Shown: positions 1 to 9,332 of the stretch, in pieces
Layout: the number at the start of each line of letters is the position of its first letter
How positions within the stretch are numbered: the first letter of the stretch is position 1
Source: Methylovulum psychrotolerans
GTDB lineage: Bacteria; Pseudomonadota; Gammaproteobacteria; Methylococcales; Methylomonadaceae
Length of the DNA stretch: 64,000 nt
Reading direction: 5' to 3'
NCBI RefSeq assembly: GCF_002923755.1
Contig: NZ_PGFZ01000002.1
Span: 314,195-378,194 of the forward strand
The notes under the pieces: generated by a model
Database searches by the model: none
What the model saw: the letters and a program-made list of their open reading frames with translations, nothing else
What the model was told of the DNA's origin: nothing
Translations under genes and position numbers: made by a program

Positions 1-51
1 AAGATGCTTGTAAAGTCTCCATGTGGGCAATATGATTGCCCCCGCCCTCTA

Positions 52-79
52 AACCCTCTTCTTCGTGAAGGGGGTTCTT
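52..79 (+). terminator. Rho-independent terminator of an upstream gene outside the window
   Basis: A 10-bp stem (AACCCTCTTC pairing with GAAGGGGGTT, one G-T pair) with a TTCGT-type loop is followed by a run of seven T on the plus strand. It would end a plus-strand gene lying to the left of the window. A second hairpin, GGGCAAT/ATTGCCC, sits just before it at 26-42. Confidence 0.75.
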
Positions 80-172
80 TTTTTCTCCGCTATTTTACTC
101 ACCGCCATGCTCTGTAAGGCGGTTCACCGTCTCTGATCACCGTCATATCCTAAAAGTAACACTCTCCCTAAG

Positions 173-205
173 CTATCGGCAAAGACTGAAAGCCTTTGCC
201 GATAG
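173..205. repeat. Perfect 12-bp inverted repeat at the 3' end of cysA
   Basis: CTATCGGCAAAG and CTTTGCCGATAG flank a 9-nt loop. It lies just beyond the cysA stop codon, so it may stabilise or end the sulfate-operon transcript, but no T-run follows on the minus strand. Its GCAAAG...CTTTGC core resembles the hairpins at 31036 and 62398. Confidence 0.6.
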
Positions 206-225
206 AAATCATCTTCTGTCGGCGT

Positions 226-1269
226 TTAATGGAACCAATGCGCATTACGGATGCGTAAATTAACTTTATCGCCGCGTTGCAAATCTAAGCGTCTGAACTG
301 TTCGTTAGGCATTTCTGCATAGACGGTCGCTTGTTCGCCTTGGGCGGCATTCTTGACCAATTCAACACGGATCAGCGCCCCTAAATGTTGCCAGTCTTTT
401 AAGACCGCATGGGCGGCTGCGCTATCGTCAGCTTTTTGCACTTCAATATCATGGGGGCGGACATGGGCGGTTTTGCCGGATTTATCGGCAATCGGCAAGC
501 CTGAGCTGTGCAACCAGATGGCATCGTGGTCATCCGGCGCAAAGATGTTGGTCTGGCCGATAAAACGCGAGACAAAGGCATTGGCGGGATGGTCATAAAT
601 GTCGCTGGGCGCACCTTGCTGTTCAATCCGGCCTTGGTTAAGCACCACCACTTGGCTGGCGACTTCCATTGCCTCTTCTTGGTCATGGGTAACAAAAATA
701 CTGGTGACGTTTAGCTCATGGTGCAGGTTTCTTAGCCATTGCCGTAAGTCTTTACGGACACTGGCATCTAAAGCCCCAAACGGCTCATCCAACAACAACA
801 CTTCCGGCTCTACCGCTAAGGCTCGCGCTAAGGCGATACGTTGGCGTTGGCCACCGGACAATTGGTCGGGGAAGCGGTCATGCAGCCAGTCCAGTTGCAC
901 CAAATTCAATAAGGCATGGACTTTTTTGGCGATGTCGGCTTCACTGGGGCGGTGTTGTTTCGGTTTGACCCGCAAGCCAAAGGCGATATTGTCAAACACG
1001 GTCATGTGCCGGAACAGGGCGTAATGTTGGAACACAAAACCGATGCCGCGATGGCTGACGTGCTGCTCGGTCTTGTCTTCACCATTAAGTACCACCCGCC
1101 CGGAATCGGCTTGTTCCAAACCGGCGATGATGCGTAATAGGGTGGTTTTGCCGCAACCGGAAGGCCCGAGCAGGGCGACCAATTCGCCTTCGGGGATTTC
1201 AAGGTCAATATTGTTCAGGGCGGCGAATTGCCCGAAGTTTTTGGTGATATTAGACAGTATGATGCTCAT
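226..1269 (-). CDS. cysA: Sulfate/thiosulfate ABC transporter ATP-binding protein CysA
   Basis: This is the ATPase subunit that drives sulfate/thiosulfate import through CysT and CysW at the inner membrane. The 347-residue reading shows Walker A GPSGCGKT at 35-42, the Q-loop near 80, the ABC signature LSGGQ at 137-141 and Walker B LLLDEP ending at 163, then a C-terminal TOBE-like regulatory part. The frame stays open upstream to 1326, but the ATG at 1269 gives the conserved family N-terminus ([12 protein letters not shown]), so I chose it. It is the last gene of the sulfate operon, 38 bases beyond the cysW stop. The family name is secure; sulfate specificity comes mostly from the operon. Confidence 0.95.
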   Translation of the reverse strand: MSIILSNITKNFGQFAALNNIDLEIPEGELVALLGPSGCGKTTLLRIIAGLEQADSGRVVLNGEDKTEQHVSHRGIGFVFQHYALFRHMTVFDNIAFGLRVKPKQHRPSEADIAKKVHALLNLVQLDWLHDRFPDQLSGGQRQRIALARALAVEPEVLLLDEPFGALDASVRKDLRQWLRNLHHELNVTSIFVTHDQEEAMEVASQVVVLNQGRIEQQGAPSDIYDHPANAFVSRFIGQTNIFAPDDHDAIWLHSSGLPIADKSGKTAHVRPHDIEVQKADDSAAAHAVLKDWQHLGALIRVELVKNAAQGEQATVYAEMPNEQFRRLDLQRGDKVNLRIRNAHWFH

Positions 1270-1307
1270 AATAAGTTGCCCGCAAATAAGGTGTAAAAGA
1301 CGGCGGC

Positions 1308-2153
1308 TTATTTGCCTTGCCGCCATTCCAAAATGGATTTCAGAACCAAGGTGACAATCGCCAACCCTGCCAGTATTGAAGCGCTGGCGAAAGCGCCGAC
1401 AAAATCGTATTCGTTATAGCTGACTTCGACATGTAAGGGCAGGGTATTGGTCAGGCCACGGATATGGCCAGACACCACTGAAACCGCGCCAAACTCGCCC
1501 ATTGCCCGCGCATTACATAGCAATACGCCGTACAGCAACGCCCATTTGATGTTCGGTAAGGTAATTTGGAAGAACATTTGCCAGCCGCTCGCGCCTAAAG
1601 ACAGCGCGGCTTCCTCTTCTTCGCTGCCCATTTCCTGCATCAGCGGGATCAGTTCGCGGGCGACAAACGGGAAGGTGATGAACAAGGTCGCTAAAACAAT
1701 CCCCGGCACGGCGAAAATAATCTTGATGTCATGATCGGAGAACCAATGGCCGAACCAGCCTTGGGCGCCGAACATCAACACGAAAATCAGGCCGGAAATG
1801 ACTGGCGACACCGAAAACGGCAAGTCAATCAAGGTGGTCAACAGGCTTTTACCTTTAAATTCAAAGCGCGTGATCGCCCAAGCCGCACAAACCCCTAATA
1901 CCGTATTTAGCGGCACGGTGATAAAAGCAGTCAGTAAGGTCAGGCGCAGTGCCGCCAACGCGTCGGGTTGTGCCAAAGCGCTGATGTAGGCTGTCCAGCC
2001 TTTGGCGAAAGCTTCACTGATGACTATCCAGAGCGGCAGGCATAAAAATAGCAGGATAAAGCCGAGGGCGGTGGCGATTAGCCCCCATTTGAGCCAAGCC
2101 GGATCATGTAAAGCCCGTTTGGTCATAGTTTGGGTGTGGGTAACGGCATTCAT
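1308..2153 (-). CDS. cysW: Sulfate ABC transporter permease CysW
   Basis: Inner-membrane permease subunit of the sulfate importer, 281 residues, with about six hydrophobic segments. The cytoplasmic ABC-contact loop ([17 protein letters not shown] followed by ITLPNI) lies near residues 175-200, as in CysW and other molybdate/sulfate permeases. The start is preceded by GGAGA seven bases upstream. It sits 12 bases after cysT and before cysA, giving the standard T-W-A order, and pairs with CysT as a heterodimer. No damage is seen. Confidence 0.94.
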   Translation of the reverse strand: MNAVTHTQTMTKRALHDPAWLKWGLIATALGFILLFLCLPLWIVISEAFAKGWTAYISALAQPDALAALRLTLLTAFITVPLNTVLGVCAAWAITRFEFKGKSLLTTLIDLPFSVSPVISGLIFVLMFGAQGWFGHWFSDHDIKIIFAVPGIVLATLFITFPFVARELIPLMQEMGSEEEEAALSLGASGWQMFFQITLPNIKWALLYGVLLCNARAMGEFGAVSVVSGHIRGLTNTLPLHVEVSYNEYDFVGAFASASILAGLAIVTLVLKSILEWRQGK

Positions 2154-2165
2154 TAGCGCATCTCC

Positions 2166-2993
2166 TTATAATTGCCCGGAACGTTTGCGTACCCAGAGCT
2201 GCAATAAATTAATCACCAGTAACATGATGAAAGAAATCACCAGCATGGTGAGGGCAATCGCGGTCGCACCGGGAATATCGTATTGCTCCAGCTTAGTGAC
2301 TATCATCAGCGGGACAATTTCGGAGACGTAAGGCAGGTTCCCGGCGATAAAAATGACCGAACCGTATTCGCCGATACCCCGTGCAAACGCCAGCGCGAAG
2401 CCGGTCAGCAGGGCGGGGAAAATGTTCGGGAAAATGATTTTTACAAACACTTGCAGGCGGGTTGCCCCCAAGCTGGCGGCGGCTTCTTCCATAGACGAAT
2501 CAAATTCCTGCAAGACCGGCTCAACGGTACGCACGACAAACGGTAAGCTGATGAAGATTAATGCGACGACGATACCTAAGGGCTTGTAGGCGACTTGTAT
2601 GCCGAAGCTGTGCATCAGCCATTGGCCGATCAGGCCGTTAGGTTGGTAAATGGTTGCCAAGACGATACCCGCCACGGCGGTGGGCAAGGCAAATGGCAAA
2701 TCGATCAACGCGTCAAAAAAACGCTTGCCGGGAAAGGAGTAACGTACAAACGACCAAGCAATGATAAAGCCAAACAGGCTGGCAATGCTGGCGGCCGCAA
2801 AGGCGGTGCTGAAACTGACTCGGAAAGAGGCCAGCACACGGTCATGGGTAATGATTTTATAAAAATCCGCCGCACTGAGTTCAAAGCTTTTGAAAATCAG
2901 GGTACTGAGCGGAATCAGCACGATCAGGCATAAATACACTATCGTAAAACCCAGCGTTGGGCGAAAGCCCGGCATAATGTTACTTTGTCTCAT
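2166..2993 (-). CDS. cysT: Sulfate ABC transporter permease CysT (CysU)
   Basis: Second inner-membrane permease of the sulfate importer, 275 residues, with six predicted transmembrane segments and the EEAAASLGAT...VKIIFPNI ABC-contact motif near residues 170-190. The start has an AAGGTT ribosome site. It follows the sbp gene after a 160-base gap that holds a strong hairpin (3080-3115), which may lower permease expression relative to the binding protein. Homology to CysW is visible across the loop, but the position directly after the binding protein gene and the sequence support CysT. Confidence 0.93.
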   Translation of the reverse strand: MRQSNIMPGFRPTLGFTIVYLCLIVLIPLSTLIFKSFELSAADFYKIITHDRVLASFRVSFSTAFAAASIASLFGFIIAWSFVRYSFPGKRFFDALIDLPFALPTAVAGIVLATIYQPNGLIGQWLMHSFGIQVAYKPLGIVVALIFISLPFVVRTVEPVLQEFDSSMEEAAASLGATRLQVFVKIIFPNIFPALLTGFALAFARGIGEYGSVIFIAGNLPYVSEIVPLMIVTKLEQYDIPGATAIALTMLVISFIMLLVINLLQLWVRKRSGQL

Positions 2994-3079
2994 GGTTAAC
3001 CTTCGTTTTTGTGGTCAGGTTATGGGGTTCTGATGCCGGAAACGGCTGACCTGCAAACCGTTGTTCTGGTTTAAACGGT

Positions 3080-3115
3080 CTTAGCCACGCAGGGCTTGCG
3101 CCCTGCGCCGCTAAG
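3080..3115 (-). terminator. Hairpin between sbp and cysT, possible attenuator or 3' stabiliser
   Basis: Two nested stems are visible: CTTAG/CTAAG outside and CGCAGGGC/GCCCTGCG inside with a 4-nt loop. There is no T-run on the minus strand, so full termination is unlikely. Hairpins behind binding-protein genes commonly keep their mRNA in excess over permease mRNA; that role is inferred. Confidence 0.5.
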
Positions 3116-3153
3116 ATTTTAATGTTGCCGGATAGCAGACAAAATCGGCGGGT

Positions 3154-4158
3154 TTAAGGCGCGTAAATCTGGTCAAAAATGCCGTTATCGTCAAAATGCT
3201 CTTGTTGCACGGCTTCCCAGCTACCGAAACGGTCTTTGATGGTGAACAGCTCCAGTTTTGGGAATACGGCCAGATCGGCGGGGTCGGCGTATTTAGGCTC
3301 AATCGGACGATAATAATGTTTCGCCGCCAACTTTTGTCCGGCTGGCGTGTACAGGTAGTTTAAGTACGCTTCGGCCAAATCTTTCGTGCCGTGCTTGTTG
3401 ACGACGGTATCGACGACCGCTACAGGCGTTTCGGCAAGGATACTGGCAGGCGGCGCGACGATTTCAACTTGGTCGCCGCCCATTTCTTTAATCGCTAACA
3501 GGGCTTCGTTTTCCCAGGCCAACAGCACGTCACCGATGCCGCGTTGCAAGAAGGTTGTGGTCGCACCGCGTGCGCCGGAATCCAGTACGGGGACGTTTTT
3601 ATAGAGTTTTTTGATAAACTCTTTTGCCGCTTCTTTACCGCCATATTGCTTTTCCGCGAACGCCCAAGCCGCCAGATAGTTGTAACGGGCACCGCCTGAG
3701 GTTTTCGGGTTAGGTGTCACTACGGACACGCCTTCTTTAACCAGGTCATCCCAGTTTTTGATGCCTTTGGGGTTGCCTTTACGCACTAAGAAGACAATAG
3801 TCGAGGTATACGGGATGCTGTTGTTCGGCAGGCGGCTTTGCCAGTCTTTCGGCAATAGCTTGGCTTTGTCGGCAATTTTGTCGATGTCGTAAGTGATCGC
3901 CAGCGTCAAAACATCGGCATCCAAGCCGTCAATTACCGCGCGGGCCTGTTTGCCGGCACCGCCATGGGATTGTTGGATGGCGACGGTTTCGCCGGATTTT
4001 TCTTTCCAATATTTAATAAATTCTTTGTTAAAGTCTTGGTAGAGCTCACGGGTGGGGTCATAAGAGACGTTTAATAGGGTGCGGTCGGCAAATGCTACCG
4101 TGCCTAGGCTTAAGCTAACGGCAAGTACCGCCAGTTTTAGGGTGGCTGTAAGGTTCAT
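3154..4158 (-). CDS. sbp: Periplasmic sulfate-binding protein (Sbp/CysP family)
   Basis: High-affinity periplasmic binding protein that delivers sulfate to CysTW. A signal peptide occupies residues 1-24 (hydrophobic [11 protein letters not shown] core, cleavage after AFA). The mature chain begins [16 protein letters not shown], the family start, and later carries the [12 protein letters not shown] and [15 protein letters not shown] segments that line the sulfate site. At 334 residues it has the usual length. The start has AGGA upstream. It lies between the porin and cysT in the operon. Thiosulfate-binding CysP is the alternative; the sequence alone does not separate the two. Confidence 0.93.
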   Translation of the reverse strand: MNLTATLKLAVLAVSLSLGTVAFADRTLLNVSYDPTRELYQDFNKEFIKYWKEKSGETVAIQQSHGGAGKQARAVIDGLDADVLTLAITYDIDKIADKAKLLPKDWQSRLPNNSIPYTSTIVFLVRKGNPKGIKNWDDLVKEGVSVVTPNPKTSGGARYNYLAAWAFAEKQYGGKEAAKEFIKKLYKNVPVLDSGARGATTTFLQRGIGDVLLAWENEALLAIKEMGGDQVEIVAPPASILAETPVAVVDTVVNKHGTKDLAEAYLNYLYTPAGQKLAAKHYYRPIEPKYADPADLAVFPKLELFTIKDRFGSWEAVQQEHFDDNGIFDQIYAP

Positions 4159-4187
4159 GTCATGTCCTGGGTAAGGCTTTAAAGGGA

Positions 4188-5708
4188 TTAAAATACGAAC
4201 TGTAGACGGGTCGCAAAGGCTTTTTCTTCAGGACGGTTACCGCCTGAAGCGGCCCCACCCGTAAAGCGGGTATCTTCATAATCCGCCATCAAGCGGGTGT
4301 TATTGTTCAGATACCAGTTGAAGCCGACCGCCCAAGCGGTCGCTTGGCTGACCGAATTGCTGGCGCTTAACAGTTGAAAAGTGTTTTTGTCGACTGATAA
4401 TTCGCTCCAACGGGCGGCGAACTGCAACGCGCCCCATTGGCCTTTTGAGGGGTTAAATGCTGCGCGTGGCTTGACGCTTTGGAAAGTATTGTTCTCGCCA
4501 GTCAGGACATAAGAGGCTTGGATTTGCCAAGCGGAATTGTCTTGTTTGATGTGGGTGCGGCCTGCATCGCCCGTTAACTGTTGCGAAGACAGGACATATT
4601 CGCCCATCAGGCCGTAAGGCCCCTTATACCAGTAGGCTTGCGGATAAATACGGTAATGTTCGCCATCGGCAGCAATACCGCTGACTCCGGTTTTCAGTTT
4701 GGTATAATCGACAATGGTGTTTTGGCCAATGGCGCTTTTTAAGTTAAGGGCGCCGCTGGCGAATGATAGGCTGTCGTTTTGGGGCTGGACATAACTGGCC
4801 GCGACACCCGCGCCGAAGCCCTCCAGCGCATTGATGCCGGAATTTTGGAACGGATGCAGCCACAAACGCCCTGCCACCTCTTTATTGTCGGCGACAGCTT
4901 TGTAGGAGTCTTCTGCCCCGTTATCGCCGCCGCCGTTAAAGACACCGACTTCATAAGTGGCAAAGTTTTTGAAATCAATAGGGCCTGCGTATTCGGTCTT
5001 TTGGCCGGGCGCACCAAAACTGCCGTGCAATTTAATGCCGTTGTCACGGTTGCTGGCAAGGTAAGTCGGGTAAGCGCGTTCGACAAAGGTGCCATCAGTG
5101 TCGCCTTGCAGACGCTCTAAGCTCAGTGGGGTTTTTTGTCTGCCCACCGTCAAAGCCGCGCTATTCCAGTAATGCAAATCAATATAGGCATCCGCCAATA
5201 GGGTTTTGCCATTGCCAAAATCGGGCATGAGTTTAAAATCGTTGTATTTCCAAAACCGTCCTTCTAGCCATAAACGCGCTTGTCTAAGATCAAAACGGTT
5301 ATTTAGTGCCGAACCTGAAGGATCGTCTATAAAAAAGCGTTCGTCGCCTTGTATTGAGCCGCGCAGACGCACGGAATGGTCGCCATCCGCCGAGGTAAAG
5401 CTGATGCCTTTGTTGCTCACGTCCAGCTTAGGTGCGGTTTTCGACGCTTCCAAGGCGATTTCTTTGTTCACTTCGTTTTGGCGTTCAAGGATTTTGACTT
5501 TTTGGTCTAAGGCTTGGACGACAGGGTCGGGTTTGCTGGGGGCATTAAGGTTAGGGGTAACGTTTAAGCGCTCTTCTAACAGCCGCAGACGTTTTTCCAG
5601 CAGGTCGATTTTTTGATCTTTCGCATCGGCGAAAGCCGTGTCCAGGCTGGCGGCGGCCAATAGGCCATGAATAGCCGCCGTGAGCAGCAAACGGTTTGGG
5701 TTTTTCAT
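4188..5708 (-). CDS. OprO/OprP-type anion-selective outer-membrane porin of the sulfate operon
   Basis: A 506-residue outer-membrane porin of the phosphate-selective OprO/OprP family. Residues 1-27 are a signal peptide ending at AFA. Residues about 30-65 form a heptad-like segment ([17 protein letters not shown]) suited to an N-terminal trimeric coiled coil. The rest is a beta-barrel with alternating strands ending in an aromatic LQFVF terminus, the typical outer-membrane insertion signal. The frame is open to 5762, but the ATG at 5708 has AAGGTG upstream and gives the signal peptide. Its place between the yezD-like gene and sbp suggests the anion carried is sulfate; that is inference from context. 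Confidence 0.85.
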   Translation of the reverse strand: MKNPNRLLLTAAIHGLLAAASLDTAFADAKDQKIDLLEKRLRLLEERLNVTPNLNAPSKPDPVVQALDQKVKILERQNEVNKEIALEASKTAPKLDVSNKGISFTSADGDHSVRLRGSIQGDERFFIDDPSGSALNNRFDLRQARLWLEGRFWKYNDFKLMPDFGNGKTLLADAYIDLHYWNSAALTVGRQKTPLSLERLQGDTDGTFVERAYPTYLASNRDNGIKLHGSFGAPGQKTEYAGPIDFKNFATYEVGVFNGGGDNGAEDSYKAVADNKEVAGRLWLHPFQNSGINALEGFGAGVAASYVQPQNDSLSFASGALNLKSAIGQNTIVDYTKLKTGVSGIAADGEHYRIYPQAYWYKGPYGLMGEYVLSSQQLTGDAGRTHIKQDNSAWQIQASYVLTGENNTFQSVKPRAAFNPSKGQWGALQFAARWSELSVDKNTFQLLSASNSVSQATAWAVGFNWYLNNNTRLMADYEDTRFTGGAASGGNRPEEKAFATRLQFVF

Positions 5709-5822
5709 AAGTTCACCTTGTGGGTAATTTCCGGTTATCCGGTCTGTTTTATTGACTTTCATGATGACAATCCTCGGTTATCCGCTAGATTTAAGCCAAT
5801 GGCTTGAGGTGAGGATGGGGTT

Positions 5823-5993
5823 TTATAATGCGTCTGGGCGTAGTTTCTCTTTGCGTTCAATTTGGACAATTTTGCTGTCGTGGATAACGATTTCCACTGA
5901 GCCAAACCGTATGCTTTCCAGCATCTGCATGATCTGCCGGGCAATTTCAGCATTCCGCTGTTTTTGGTGGTGGTTGCTCTCAGTAGTTGCCAT
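5823..5993 (-). CDS. Small YezD-like (DUF2292) protein at the head of the sulfate operon
   Basis: A 56-residue gene. It starts MATTESNHHQKQR and then has a compact KH-like stretch (ARQIMQMLESIRFGSVEIV) and a basic finish (IERKEKLRPDAL). This is the pattern of the DUF2292/YezD family, small proteins repeatedly found beside sulfate-assimilation genes. The molecular function is not known; the fold class and charge fit nucleic-acid binding, which is inference. The ATG at 5993 has only a weak AAGATT site. The next gene (porin) begins 114 bases downstream on the same strand, so it probably heads the cys transcript. Confidence 0.75.
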   Translation of the reverse strand: MATTESNHHQKQRNAEIARQIMQMLESIRFGSVEIVIHDSKIVQIERKEKLRPDAL

Positions 5994-6390
5994 ATTGCTA
6001 ATCTTAATGTGGTTCGATCAGTGTAAATATCGGGCTAAAACGTCTGTTTAGTGATTTCGGAAACAGGATAAGCAAATTTTTGCCGATAAGAAAATGACCA
6101 AATTCGATGAATTTATCTGCTTTTTAGATACACTGGGCGGGGCGGCGGGCGGAGCTTGAAAGAAGGGTGGGAATAGGCAAGACAAGAAATGAAAAACAGC
6201 CGTTGTAAGGTCGGATAGAGCGAATGGGGAGAGGGCTTGCTATATCCTAATCACACGCCTGAAAAGACGGTGTGGTTAAGACGCTTTATGCTCTGAATTT
6301 TCAGGCAGGGCGGCGAAGTCAAACGCGCTAATCAGCAGGGGATGCCAAAAAGCGCGCAAGCTTTTCTAGGGAGGGACTGTTGAATCAGCG
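5994..6390. other. 397-base gene-free stretch upstream of the sulfate operon
   Basis: No coding region is supported here. The first 120 bases are AT-rich and must hold the promoter of the minus-strand sulfate operon; no clear -35/-10 pair or CysB-like site can be named with confidence. The remainder lies 3' to the LruC gene and shows only weak pairing around CACACGCC...GGTGTGG near 6250. Confidence 0.4.
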
Positions 6391-8100
6391 TTATTTGCTG
6401 ATATACAGATAATTCTTATTGGTGGGATGTAAATACCAATCGGTATTCTGTACCCCGCTGCTTTCCGCCCAAGAGCCAAAGAAGCCGTAAGCGGTGGTCA
6501 CATCTTGGGTTTCTAGCGGATACTGCCAAGTGTCAGGAATATCCAAAGCCCAAGGCAAATTATTGGCTGTCCGATAATAATGGCCTTTGCTAGGATCGGA
6601 CGCATCATCCCCCGTGCCAAACAGGCTACGGTCAGCTAATGCGGTCGGTTGCATATCAACCAAATGGGTTTCTTTGCCGCGGTTAATCGCCGAGAAAATG
6701 AACGGGTTATAAGGCGGTGCAGTCAGGTTAGCCTTAGGTTTAGTGAAGGTGATATGCGCGGTGTAGCGCGGGCCTTGCACCGTTGGGCATTGGCTCCAGG
6801 TGTTAAAGTAACTGCATGGAAACGTCTGGCTGGGCAACGTTACCGGTTTCAGGTCTGGGGAAATGATCAACACCGCTTCGGGTTGGTTAGCCTCAGGCAC
6901 TAAGGCGACCGGAGTCCCGTTATTGGTCATTAGTGTTGCAGCGGGGCTACCGTCGGCATTTTTTAGCACAATATCACTACTGGCCACACCCGGAAAATGC
7001 AGGCCGAAACCACGGTCATATACACCGCCCCGTGCCATCACTTGATAAATGGAATCCACATCAGTGACTTGTCCCGCCGCATTCAGGGTTTCGATAATAC
7101 GGTAATTCATCACCACATCATTCATATCGTAATCGCCTCTCAGTGGCCATTGGTCTTCAAAAGCCAATTTGCCATAGCCAGTCGAACTGGGATAAAAGCG
7201 TTGAGCAGAACGGGTCGGATCGTTGGGGAATGCGTCCAGATAATCCGGGACGGTGTCCTTGTCGGTATCAATCAAGTTCAAATCGGCCTTAGGGGTCAGG
7301 CTATTGAGCTGGCTGGTATCAACCGCACTGAACGGTGTCACATGGATAGCAATGACCACATCGTTAAAATCATTGTCGCTGCCTTGGCCGGGGGTGCGGT
7401 TCATGTCCTCAAAACCCAAGACCAACAGCCCGTCGGAAGGGTTGGATAACAGCACGGTATGTGCTTTATAATTGTTAGTACCGACATTCACTTCTGGATT
7501 CAGCTTTTGGAGGGTGCGGAAAATGGCGTTGGCGGATTGGTTAGGATTGTCCGCACCTAAGCTTGGAACCCAGCCATTGCCTAATAAGGTGAAGCCCAGC
7601 GCGTCGCCGGCATGGAAAGTGCCTAAGTCCAGGGCATTGCCGTATTTTAAAAAAGCGGTGGACGGGTTATAAATGGCTGATGTGCTGCTGGGGAACAAAA
7701 TCTTGTCTTGCACTTGAGTGGTTTTGGTCGGCATATTTTCGGCGCTGAATTTGAAAAACCCCAAGCCGTTATGGTAGCCCGCACCGCTATAGACAAACGC
7801 GACCTTAACTTCTGCATCACGGACTAAGAAAATGTTCGCCCCTTGGTCATCGGTGAGCAATTTCTCGGAATTTTTGTTGATATTCTGCCCTTCCGGCAAT
7901 TTACGGAGTACGCGTGACAGCAAATCCGACGGTAAGCTCTTACTCATATCAAATATGGCGTTTGGCACGCCTGTGGTCTTGTTGTACGGGCCAAAATATT
8001 GCCAATCGGTTTTCGCATTAGCGTGGCTACTGATGCCAAACGGCCCGGCCAACAGTAGGGTGGCGAGTTTTAGCCATGATGTTGTTGATGTCTGTGCCAT
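6391..8100 (-). CDS. Secreted LruC-domain protein with DUF4114 and calcium-type repeats
   Basis: A 569-residue exported protein. The ATG at 8100 (GAGAGA site upstream) gives a signal peptide ending near SSHANA; the frame continues to 8160 without a better start. Around residues 228-251 it has a DUF4114-like motif (GSDNDFNDVVIAI). Around 275-295 is an acidic DTDKDTVPDYLDAFPND segment like a thrombospondin type-3 calcium loop. At about 312-332 is GDYDMNDVVMNYR, the hallmark of the LruC domain. LruC proteins are surface or secreted proteins of unknown role in Bacteroidetes and Proteobacteria. The gene just upstream on the same strand encodes a small secreted protein that may be its partner. Confidence 0.8.
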   Translation of the reverse strand: MAQTSTTSWLKLATLLLAGPFGISSHANAKTDWQYFGPYNKTTGVPNAIFDMSKSLPSDLLSRVLRKLPEGQNINKNSEKLLTDDQGANIFLVRDAEVKVAFVYSGAGYHNGLGFFKFSAENMPTKTTQVQDKILFPSSTSAIYNPSTAFLKYGNALDLGTFHAGDALGFTLLGNGWVPSLGADNPNQSANAIFRTLQKLNPEVNVGTNNYKAHTVLLSNPSDGLLVLGFEDMNRTPGQGSDNDFNDVVIAIHVTPFSAVDTSQLNSLTPKADLNLIDTDKDTVPDYLDAFPNDPTRSAQRFYPSSTGYGKLAFEDQWPLRGDYDMNDVVMNYRIIETLNAAGQVTDVDSIYQVMARGGVYDRGFGLHFPGVASSDIVLKNADGSPAATLMTNNGTPVALVPEANQPEAVLIISPDLKPVTLPSQTFPCSYFNTWSQCPTVQGPRYTAHITFTKPKANLTAPPYNPFIFSAINRGKETHLVDMQPTALADRSLFGTGDDASDPSKGHYYRTANNLPWALDIPDTWQYPLETQDVTTAYGFFGSWAESSGVQNTDWYLHPTNKNYLYISK

Positions 8101-8227
8101 AAAAATTTCTCTCTGTGCAAATCTGGTTGATAGTGTCATTTGCGGTTTGAATCCGCCCAATTTCTAAGTCTTAAAGTTTTATGCTTCCGGCACTGTGTTT
8201 GGCCGTTTTGGCATTGTGTCCGCTGTA

Positions 8228-8605
8228 TTAAAAGTTATCAATGACGGTATTGACTTTGTTTTTAGTAATAGATACTTTGACTTCTTTAAACGAATCTAAC
8301 CAACGTGATCTGACGACGATTGTTTTTAACGAAGCGGGAATCCGCAATTTGCCGTTGTAATGGCCTGAACTGTCCACCATGCGTGAATCCAGCAAACGTA
8401 AGCCGCCTGCGCCTTGGCTATAAAAGCTTAAACCACTTTCTTCATTAGCCCCAGTATTAATCTGAATATCGACGGCCACGGTTTTTTGGGTTTTATAGGC
8501 AAACGAGTCGCCGACATTGAGGCTGTTCATATCGGCAAATACAGCGCCTGATGCCAAGGATGATAAGAGGATCAATCCGTTCAGCAAGTTAGTATAGGTA
8601 GTCAT
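8228..8605 (-). CDS. Small secreted protein upstream of the LruC gene
   Basis: 125 residues with a signal peptide over about 1-24 (NLLNGLILLSSLASGAVFA). The mature part is beta-rich (VAVDIQI, GLRLLDSRMVD, LKTIVVRSRW, KEVKVSITKN). I recognise no named family, but the layout (a beta domain beginning with TKTVAVDI-like repeats, then residues about small compounds or interfaces) resembles the N-terminal region of some longer LruC proteins. It precedes the LruC gene by 127 bases on the same strand, so the two may be co-expressed and could be a split version of one longer architecture. The function is unknown. Confidence 0.7.
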   Translation of the reverse strand: MTTYTNLLNGLILLSSLASGAVFADMNSLNVGDSFAYKTQKTVAVDIQINTGANEESGLSFYSQGAGGLRLLDSRMVDSSGHYNGKLRIPASLKTIVVRSRWLDSFKEVKVSITKNKVNTVIDNF

Positions 8606-8968
8606 GAAATAAATCCTGTATTAAAAAATAATTTTTAGGTTATTTGGTCTATAGCAAACAGTGTGCCATAATAATATATTATTAATATCAATAACTTATA
8701 TTAATGTGTATGGGTAAGCTACCCAATAGTTTCGCAAAATGCAAATGGCTGAAATGCAAAATGCGAAAAGCGATAAGGTTGTTGCAATTTGAAAATGCTA
8801 AAAAACTAGAGAGCCAGTAAAGTACCTTGCATTTAATGGACGTTATCGGCAGTAAGGGATACCAAATTTGCGGCTTTAATGACAAGGCTATACACTGAAT
8901 GATGTTGTCATTCCTAACCGATCATTAACACGATGTCTACAGTTCCCTTAACCCATGAGGTGAATGTT
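8606..8968. other. 363-base divergent intergenic region
   Basis: It separates the minus-strand secreted protein gene from the plus-strand Hpt gene. The left third is very AT-rich (ATAATATATTATTAATATC near 8670-8690) and probably holds the leftward promoter. I checked for a sigma-54 (GG-N10-GC) site near 8856-8872 and found the spacing wrong. No gene is supported. Confidence 0.4.
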
Positions 8969-9298
8969 ATGCCTATTATCGACTTTGCCGTATTGGCGCA
9001 TTTGCAGGCAGAGTTGCCTGAAGATTTGTACCAAGAACTGCTGGCGCTCTTTCTGGAACAAGGCGGACAGCGGGTCATGGCGATTGAACAGGCCATTGCG
9101 GAACAGGATTTTGCGGTGTTGGCGCATGAGATCCATGCTTGCGTCAGCGAGGCGGCGACTTTTGGCGCGATGCAGTTGGCGGCTTTAGCCAGCCATAGTA
9201 ATGGCCTTTGCCGTCAAGGAGAAAAGGCACAGGCCTTTGCGGCGGCGGCCACAATCAAGCCAGCTTGGCTGTTAGTTTATGCCGAACTGAACAAGTAG
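8969..9298 (+). CDS. Hpt phosphotransfer protein, LuxU-like
   Basis: A 109-residue histidine phosphotransfer protein, predicted to pass phosphate to the response regulator encoded next. The four-helix pattern and the motif HACVSEAATFGA match the Hpt core; the phospho-accepting histidine would be His56. The lysine usually found three residues after the histidine is a valine here, so the site is slightly atypical. I chose the ATG at 8969 because GAGGTG precedes it; an in-frame ATG-less extension reaches 8933. It lies 34 bases before the sigma-54 regulator, matching the luxU-luxO pairing in inverse order. Confidence 0.8.
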   Translation: MPIIDFAVLAHLQAELPEDLYQELLALFLEQGGQRVMAIEQAIAEQDFAVLAHEIHACVSEAATFGAMQLAALASHSNGLCRQGEKAQAFAAAATIKPAWLLVYAELNK

Positions 9299-9332
9299 TC
9301 GTGGTAACTTAACCTAATCCTATACTGACATT

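Noticed and set aside
5752..6051. 99-residue plus-strand frame
   Set aside because: It is the antisense shadow of the yezD-like gene at 5823-5993, which has a coherent family-like sequence.
8856..8872. Possible sigma-54 promoter
   Set aside because: The GG and GC are spaced by 11 rather than 10 bases and the TGGCAC box is poor.
8688..8885. 65-residue minus-strand frame before the Hpt gene
   Set aside because: It overlaps the AT-rich promoter region and has no ribosome site or family resemblance.
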